A stretch of DNA of 64,000 nt, from the NCBI RefSeq assembly GCF_020524325.1, contig NZ_JAIVKY010000008.1, positions 124,001-188,000 on the forward strand, read 5' to 3'. Below, one piece after another: positions 59,431 through 64,000 of this stretch. The position numbers were made by a program, and so were the translations under genes. Origin of the DNA: Sutcliffiella horikoshii (lineage in GTDB: Bacteria > Bacillota > Bacilli > Bacillales > Bacillaceae_I). The notes beneath the pieces are model-generated. The model made no database searches. It was not told where the DNA came from and saw only the letters and a program-made list of their open reading frames with translations. The stretch's first letter is position 1, and each line of letters begins with the position of its first letter.

Positions 59431-60375
59431 ATGAAAAAAGGTATCCTCCACTTTGAAGTGGGAGAACAAGTAGATGTTCACTTATTAATCAAAACAGCAA
59501 CAAAAGGCATAGCCAGCAACGGCAAACCTTTCTTGACTTTAATATTTCAAGACAAAAGCGGTGAAATAGAAGCAAAACTGTGGGACGCTTCTGCAGATGA
59601 TGAAGAGCTCTACACACCGCAAAGCATTGTAAGAGTGCTAGGGGACATCCATCACTATCGTGGCCGTAATCAATTAAAAATCCGCAAAATCAAGCCAAAG
59701 GAAGACCATGAGAATGTAAATGTCTCTGACTTAATTGAAACAGCGCCATTAAGCCAAGAACAGATGATGGATAAAATAACACAGGCTATTTTTGAAATGA
59801 AGAATCCCAATATACAAAGAATTACGAGACACCTATTGAAGAAGCACCAAAACGAATTTTTGCAATATCCAGCAGCGACAAAGAATCATCACGAATTTGT
59901 ATCAGGTTTGGCCTATCATGTGGTCTCCATGTTAGACCTTGCTAAAGCCATTGCTAGCTTATATCCTTCACTGGATAAGGACCTTCTCTATGCAGGAGTC
60001 ATCCTTCATGACTTAGGTAAGGTAACAGAACTGTCCGGACCTGTATCTACCAGTTATACGATTGAAGGCAACCTAATCGGCCACATTTCTATTATGGTTA
60101 ATGAAATCGGTAAAGCGGCAGAGGAGCTTGGTATTGAAGGGGAAGAAATCATGGTTCTTCAACACTTGGTTCTAAGTCATCATGGTAAATTGGAGTGGGG
60201 CAGCCCGAAACTGCCACTTATAAAGGAAGCGGAAATTCTCCATTATATCGATAATATCGATGCGAAAATGAATATGCTAGACCGGGCACTAGACCGTGTT
60301 AAACCTGGAGAGTACACGGAAAGAATTTTTGCAATGGACAACAGAAACTTCTATAAACCTACTTTTCATAATTAA
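59431..60375 (+). CDS. yhaM: 3'-5' exoribonuclease YhaM
   Basis: The 314-residue protein has an N-terminal OB-fold nucleic-acid-binding domain ([20 protein letters not shown]) and a C-terminal HD domain with [13 protein letters not shown] near residue 191, preceded by the His in [13 protein letters not shown]. The family degrades RNA and DNA from the 3' end in low-GC Gram-positives. GGGGGAAGG precedes the ATG. Confidence 0.93.
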   Translation: MKKGILHFEVGEQVDVHLLIKTATKGIASNGKPFLTLIFQDKSGEIEAKLWDASADDEELYTPQSIVRVLGDIHHYRGRNQLKIRKIKPKEDHENVNVSDLIETAPLSQEQMMDKITQAIFEMKNPNIQRITRHLLKKHQNEFLQYPAATKNHHEFVSGLAYHVVSMLDLAKAIASLYPSLDKDLLYAGVILHDLGKVTELSGPVSTSYTIEGNLIGHISIMVNEIGKAAEELGIEGEEIMVLQHLVLSHHGKLEWGSPKLPLIKEAEILHYIDNIDAKMNMLDRALDRVKPGEYTERIFAMDNRNFYKPTFHN

Positions 60376-60380
60376 GTAAT

Positions 60381-60445
60381 AGCCTCCCCTTCTCTATCAT
60401 ATGTATAAATTAGTAGCACATATGAAAGAGAAGGGGGGCTTTTTT
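60381..60445 (+). terminator. Terminator hairpin overlapping the yhaL ribosome binding site
   Basis: AGCCTCCCCTTCTCT and AGAGAAGGGGGGCT form a 14-bp stem with an inner CATATG/CATATG helix, followed by T6. The GGGGGG of the 3' arm is the only Shine-Dalgarno-like sequence for yhaL at 60446. Confidence 0.75.
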
Positions 60446-60619
60446 ATGCCATGGTGGATGCTCTTAATCGTTATTGGAATTGTATTCAGTGCATATATGA
60501 CATTAAGATCTGCAAAGGAAGAAAAAGAGGTGGAAGAAGCGATCATTGAAAAAGAAGGACAAGTGTATATGGACAGGATTCAAGAGGAAAGAGAGAAAAA
60601 GCAAGTAGTCAACGTATAG
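60446..60619 (+). CDS. yhaL: Sporulation protein YhaL
   Basis: The 57-residue protein has one N-terminal transmembrane helix (MPWWMLLIVIGIVFSAYMTL) and a charged helical tail (AKEEKEVEEAIIEKEGQVYM). It agrees with B. subtilis YhaL by position between yhaM and prsA and by its helix start. Role in sporulation uncertain. Start ATG 60446 is five bases after the GGGGGGC arm of the hairpin, so translation may depend on readthrough and unfolding. Confidence 0.8.
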   Translation: MPWWMLLIVIGIVFSAYMTLRSAKEEKEVEEAIIEKEGQVYMDRIQEEREKKQVVNV

Positions 60620-60620
60620 A

Positions 60621-60650
60621 AAAGGAAGCGGAGAGCCGCTTCCTTTTTTT
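60621..60650. terminator. Bidirectional terminator between yhaL and prsA
   Basis: GGAAGCGG and CCGCTTCC with A-rich left and T-rich right flanks. Confidence 0.85.
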
Positions 60651-61521
60651 AGCTTTGTTCTTCAGTTTCTTTTTTAAATGTATTTTTGAGGTTGGAGTCC
60701 TTCACTTTAATATTGGCATTATCCAGTTCTTTTTGAACAGCAGTGTCAACGGCTTCTTGTTGCACCTTGGATAACAGAACTTCCTCTTTTAAATCCGCTT
60801 TCATGTCTTCAAAAGGTTGTTTTTCTTTTTTATCTGTTACTTTGATAATATGGAAGCCGTACATGCTTTCTACAGGCTCACTGATCTCGTTTACTTCCAG
60901 GCTATAAGCTGCTTCTTCGAATTCAGGAAGCATAGCACCAGCACCGAACCAGTCAAGGTCTCCGCCATTTTGAGCAGAACCTGGGTCTGTAGAATACTCT
61001 GTTGCAAGTTCCGCGAAATCAGCTCCCTCATCAAGCTTCTTCTTCACTTCAATCGCTGTTTCTTCGTCTGCTACAAGAATATGGCTTGCACGTATCTCAG
61101 GTTTCATCTCATCATAATATTTTTGAATTTCCTCATCTGTAACTTCCGCATTTTCCATAGCTGCTTTTTCCTGTAGCATGGAGATGCGCAAAGTTTGGCT
61201 TAGCTGCTCTTCATTTTTGAAGCCGCTTTGAGCCATTGCTGAATCAAATTGGGGTCCCATTTGTTGCTTCAACTCGTCTAATCGTTCTTGTACTTCTTCA
61301 TCTGTAACTTCGTATTTTTCACTTAAGACTTTCTCATATACCAATTCACGAAGAACCTCTTCACCAAAACGATCCTTCATAGCTTCATATAGCTCGTCCT
61401 GTGTAATGTTACCGGCAGAGGTTTCAGCAATCACCTCCGCATTATCGGCTTTGTCATTGTTACAAGCAGACAGTGCAAGAATTGAAGCGGTTGCACCTAA
61501 AGCAATCATCCATTTTTTCAT
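60649..61521 (-). CDS. prsA: Foldase lipoprotein PrsA
   Basis: The 290-residue extracytoplasmic peptidyl-prolyl isomerase has lipobox LSAC (Cys20) and a parvulin domain from about IRASHILVADEET to MYGFHIIKVTDKK. An N-terminal helical chaperone part with many Glu/Gln precedes it. It assists folding of secreted proteins at the membrane-wall interface and is essential in B. subtilis. Upstream is an extended -10 type sequence (TGCTATAGT on the reverse strand). Confidence 0.94.
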   Translation of the reverse strand: MKKWMIALGATASILALSACNNDKADNAEVIAETSAGNITQDELYEAMKDRFGEEVLRELVYEKVLSEKYEVTDEEVQERLDELKQQMGPQFDSAMAQSGFKNEEQLSQTLRISMLQEKAAMENAEVTDEEIQKYYDEMKPEIRASHILVADEETAIEVKKKLDEGADFAELATEYSTDPGSAQNGGDLDWFGAGAMLPEFEEAAYSLEVNEISEPVESMYGFHIIKVTDKKEKQPFEDMKADLKEEVLLSKVQQEAVDTAVQKELDNANIKVKDSNLKNTFKKETEEQS

Positions 61522-61666
61522 TTAAGTCACTCCCATATGTAGTAAAACGTTCCAATCAATACTATAGCATATTCTCCAAATTTAATGAAATTATTTGACA
61601 ATACTTTATAGCTGACATTTTGAGGTGATAGCATTTTTTAAAAAAATATGAAAGTTTAAAATGCAG

Positions 61667-62015
61667 TTGATTTCCGTTCCAGGCGCTTCGCTTGCCTGCG
61701 GGCGGTCCGTAAGCCTCCTCACAACGGCTTCAAGGGTCTTACCTGTCCCTTTCTCGCGCGGGTGTCTGCGCGCCTTCCACTCCAGTCAACTATGACTTCA
61801 TTCAACTAAAGCTATTGAAAAATCATCTAATCGAGTTATTTTATAATGCATGAACGTTTCTTAACGTGATTTCTAGCTGTGGATTGGAGCAAATGGTGAA
61901 GACTCCAGCGGGGGAGTAACAGTAGATTGAGACCCCGCAGGCAAAGCCGAGGAGGCTCAAGCACCGTCCCGCGGAAAGCGAAGCCATTTGCGGAAAGGAA
62001 CAGCGGTGCTTAACC
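61667..62015. repeat. Dispersed palindromic repeat, copy R8 (composite form)
   Basis: Same layout as R6: type I (GTTGATTTCCGTTCCAGGCG to CGCCTTCCACTCCAGTCAAC), spacer of about 80 bases, reverse type III (GATTGGAGCAAATGGTGAAG to AAAGGAACAGCGG). The spacer keeps TGACTTCATTCA and AGCTGTGGATTGGAG in the same places as R6. Confidence 0.85.
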
Positions 62016-62253
62016 AAGCACCTAAAAATGACGGGATTGGTTTATCTTAAGGTAGCTTTTTAAAAAAAATGGGTAATCGTCCATTCCAATTTTTTAACTT
62101 TTACATATGATAAATGGAATCATGAAAACATCAACACACTTTGTTGTCCCAGGATTTGATGTAAAAAACCTTAGAGGCAGGATAAACGCCTATGCCTCCT
62201 AAGAAATTGTTGCATAAGATATCGTAACAACTCATAAAGGAGGTGTTACTAAG
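62016..62253 (+). other. Leader region upstream of the YjcZ-family genes
   Basis: AT-rich region without a gene. A bulged hairpin CTTAGAGGCA/TGCCTCCTAAG lies at about 62169-62200. AAGGAGGTG immediately precedes the first small gene. A sporulation promoter is expected here but was not identified with confidence. Confidence 0.4.
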
Positions 62254-62340
62254 ATGGGTAATGCGTATGCAGGTGGCTTCGCGTTAATCGTAGTATTGTT
62301 TATCTTGTTGGTAATCGTAGGTGCAGCATGGTTGTACTAA
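62254..62340 (+). CDS. sscA: YjcZ/SscA-family mini-protein, copy 1
   Basis: The 28-residue protein MGNAYAGGFALIVVLFILLVI... has a Gly-rich start, a single hydrophobic helix and an AAWLY end. It belongs to the YjcZ-type sporulation proteins; B. subtilis SscA (small spore coat assembly protein) is encoded near prsA/yhaJ. AAGGAGGTG stands before the ATG. It is too short for most gene finders but clearly a gene. Confidence 0.88.
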   Translation: MGNAYAGGFALIVVLFILLVIVGAAWLY

Positions 62341-62371
62341 ATACATTTTTAATTAAAAAGGAGGAACTAAA

Positions 62372-62458
62372 ATGTCAGGTGGACATTCCGGCGGATTTGC
62401 GTTAATCGTAGTATTATTTATCCTGTTAGTAATCGTAGGTGCAGCTTGGTTATACTAA
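62372..62458 (+). CDS. sscA: YjcZ/SscA-family mini-protein, copy 2
   Basis: The 28-residue paralogue MSGGHSGGFALIVVLFILLV... is identical to copy 1 from Gly7 to the end and differs only in the first six residues. AAAGGAGGAAC precedes the ATG. The two genes are 31 bases apart, a recent tandem duplication or a selected pair, and share one terminator. Confidence 0.88.
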   Translation: MSGGHSGGFALIVVLFILLVIVGAAWLY

Positions 62459-62495
62459 GCTAGCCCTTGGAGTTTAGGCAATGCCTTTACTCCAC

Positions 62496-62533
62496 AAAAA
62501 CACCTTCCATGTAAACATGGAAGGTGTTTTTTG
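62496..62533. terminator. Terminator after the YjcZ-family pair
   Basis: AACACCTTCCATG and CATGGAAGGTGTT form a perfect 13-bp stem with A-rich and T-rich flanks; it can also serve the convergent gene. Confidence 0.88.
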
Positions 62534-62543
62534 TACTGATTTA

Positions 62544-62735
62544 TTATTTGGAGCTTAGCAGAATATCTACATAAGAAGAAATTAATAGAATGGTAATAAG
62601 TACATTTATGGTTCGGAAAACTTTCGGCTGACGATCCTCCGGTATTTCCTTTTGAACGCATAAAGCATTCGTTAATTTGTTTATGTAGAAGAGTATAAAT
62701 ACAGCCACCCAAACAAATATAAATGCGATAGCCAT
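62544..62735 (-). CDS. Small membrane protein
   Basis: The 63-residue protein has two hydrophobic helices (IAFIFVWVAVFILFYINKLT and TINVLITILLISSYVDILLS) joined by a charged loop with the only Cys (CVQKEIPEDRQPK). AAGGAGGGATC precedes the ATG. Not assigned to a family. It lies between the sscA pair and yhaJ; a sporulation role is possible from the neighbours only. Confidence 0.65.
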   Translation of the reverse strand: MAIAFIFVWVAVFILFYINKLTNALCVQKEIPEDRQPKVFRTINVLITILLISSYVDILLSSK

Positions 62736-62851
62736 AAGATCCCTCCTTTGTGGGGTGCTTTAAACTAACTACGGAATATATACTTATGCCTTCTACCTTA
62801 CCAAAGTTTATGAGAAAAAGATACTGTGATAGTCCGAATCTTTTACAAAAA

Positions 62852-62895
62852 AATGAAAAAGCACCCTGAAATCATTAAGATTTTCTAGGACGCTA
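62852..62895 (-). terminator. Terminator of the DUF3267 gene
   Basis: On the reverse strand GCGTCCTAGAAAATC pairs imperfectly with GATTTCAGGGTGC and is followed by T-rich sequence. The stem includes the stop codon. Confidence 0.6.
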
Positions 62896-63439
62896 TTTCT
62901 TTCTCATTAACTATTAAAATATCATAACCGTTTTCTAATTCTTCAATCTGACATTTGCTTGGTGCACGTTGGATAAGGTTAATATATAGGAAATCTGGAA
63001 TACATAGACCGATATTTACCGCTGCAAGCATAGAGAAATAATGATAATAGCCCGGGAATATATGGGCAAGTAAGATGCATGCTGTTGTAATAATGGCAAA
63101 AGGAGCCAGTAAAACAGCATAGGATTGAATTTTAGTAAAAGGTTTTTTAGTTTTTATTTTCATATATGGCATATAGCACTTAAGTTTCCATTTAAGTTTT
63201 ACTTGGTTTTTTGTAACAATCAGCGGAAGAACATGACAAAGCTTGTGCATAGTGAACATTCCCATAAGGCCAAGGATGAACCATCCGAAATTGGCAGATG
63301 AGACCGTTGTGTCATGGTACATAAGGCTAAAAGACAGAAAGAATACAATAAACGAAAGTAAAGTGATGATAAACGAAATAAGTGTTATGCGATGGAGTCC
63401 ATATTGTCTCGTAATATCAATGGATTTCCAACAGTTCAT
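62885..63439 (-). CDS. yhaJ: DUF3267 membrane protein with degenerate zincin motif
   Basis: The 184-residue protein has four to five transmembrane segments. The DUF3267 family usually carries a membrane-embedded HExxH zinc-peptidase motif; here the corresponding segment reads FTMHKLCHVLPLI, i.e. HKxxH, without the catalytic Glu. It is therefore probably not an active peptidase. Position between the sscA/prsA region and yhaI suggests the yhaJ orthologue. Confidence 0.72.
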   Translation of the reverse strand: MNCWKSIDITRQYGLHRITLISFIITLLSFIVFFLSFSLMYHDTTVSSANFGWFILGLMGMFTMHKLCHVLPLIVTKNQVKLKWKLKCYMPYMKIKTKKPFTKIQSYAVLLAPFAIITTACILLAHIFPGYYHYFSMLAAVNIGLCIPDFLYINLIQRAPSKCQIEELENGYDILIVNEKEIAS

Positions 63440-63558
63440 AGTTGCGTCACCTACCGTAATTGCTAGTCGTAATCAAAATTACTAAATTAATGTAAGCTTT
63501 TTTATTGGAAAAATCAATAGGTGAATGTAATTTATTTTTCTTTGCATCCATCTAAATA

Positions 63559-63587
63559 TTGGTAAGTGTAAGGAATTGTTGTAAAAT
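63559..63587 (+). promoter_or_regulatory. Promoter of yhaI
   Basis: TTGGTA and TAAAAT are separated by 17 bases, 68 bases upstream of the start codon. Confidence 0.5.
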
Positions 63588-63654
63588 AAGTAGAAAAGTG
63601 AGGAAAACCTTTAAGAATTGCTATAAGAATTTGCAACAGTGAGGACTGAGTAAA

Positions 63655-63984
63655 GTGGAAGAAAGACTTGCAACCTTGGAGTTCTATGTGGAACTACTTT
63701 TAAAACAAATAGATCGTTCCAAGTACCCTTGGGATTATTTGATTATGAGCAGTAAATTGAGCAAGAGGGATGTGCAGGCACTATATCAACTATGTGAAGA
63801 ATTGAGCAAAGAAATGGATAAACAAAAAGCGGAAGGATTTGTTACATTCTCTCCGCTTCTTATACAATTCAGGGAAGCACTACCTCCAAGTCTGCCTTTG
63901 GAGGAGACCATTGCGGCCTTAAGGACACAAGGTCATTATGTTCCACTGATGGATGCATTTCAAAAACTTATCAAGAAGAAGTAA
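63655..63984 (+). CDS. yhaI: DUF1878 family protein YhaI
   Basis: The 109-residue all-helical cytoplasmic protein (MEERLATLEFYVELLLKQID) matches B. subtilis YhaI in length and position; hpr/scoC would be expected just beyond the window edge. GTG start at 63655 behind a GAGGACTGAG sequence. Function unknown. Confidence 0.85.
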   Translation: MEERLATLEFYVELLLKQIDRSKYPWDYLIMSSKLSKRDVQALYQLCEELSKEMDKQKAEGFVTFSPLLIQFREALPPSLPLEETIAALRTQGHYVPLMDAFQKLIKKK

Positions 63985-64000
63985 CGCTTTCATTTTTTTC

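Noticed and set aside
1-64000. tRNA, rRNA, prophage or defence islands
   Set aside because: No cloverleaf, rRNA core sequence, phage structural gene, restriction-modification or toxin-antitoxin motif was recognised.

Overview
The window comes from the chromosome of an endospore-forming member of the Bacillaceae (low-GC Gram-positive). Signs of this are consensus AGGAGG-type ribosome binding sites with frequent TTG/GTG starts, sigma-A promoters, a small acid-soluble spore protein, YjcZ/SscA-type mini-proteins, spore-coat ATP-grasp proteins and long stretches collinear with Bacillus subtilis (yheE-yheA, yhaX, hemZ, yhaR-yhaI). The species cannot be read from the sequence. No rRNA, tRNA, CRISPR array, phage module or transposase gene was seen.

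Layout. 1-11.2 kb: mixed metabolic and stress genes: a truncated aldo/keto reductase, a dicarboxylate symporter, a TetR-controlled pair of SMR efflux subunits, two coupled small genes, a universal stress protein, adenine deaminase behind a guanine-class purine riboswitch, a class A penicillin-binding protein and a quinone oxidoreductase. 11.3-21.9 kb: an MFS transporter, then a thiamine island made of two TPP-riboswitch operons. The first is tenA-ykoE-ykoD-ykoC (salvage and ECF-type uptake of the pyrimidine moiety or thiamine). The second is tenI-thiO-thiS-thiG-thiF-thiD-thiE (thiazole synthesis, pyrimidine phosphorylation, coupling). 22-31 kb: flavohemoglobin with an NsrR-like site, a cold-shock protein, a bmrCD-type heterodimeric multidrug ABC exporter behind a long attenuator-like leader, and a tcyABC-type cystine importer.

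31-36 kb: an FAD oxidoreductase, DUF805 protein, SASP, zinc-ribbon protein, msmX and yxkF. 36.3-43.8 kb: the spore-associated yhe cluster with four tandem YheC/YheD-type ATP-grasp genes plus yheE, facing yheB-yheA. 44-64 kb: the yha cluster (yhaX, hemZ, yhaR, yhaQP, yhaON, yhaM, yhaL, prsA, sscA-like genes, yhaJ, yhaI). It is interrupted by an AT-rich island of small membrane proteins (47.2-48.5 kb), a MaoC-like hydratase gene and an extra MFS gene between yhaN and yhaM.

The non-coding part is unusually rich. A family of imperfectly palindromic repeats occupies at least eight intergenic regions, sometimes nested and twice inserted at the terminator of the neighbouring gene with a direct duplication. 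There are also six 52-bp tandem repeats upstream of hemZ, a nine-copy TTCGGTCAA-like array with about 21-bp phasing downstream of tcyC, three metabolite riboswitches, and a bmr leader in which a segment of a 33-codon ORF can act as the antiterminator strand for a downstream terminator.
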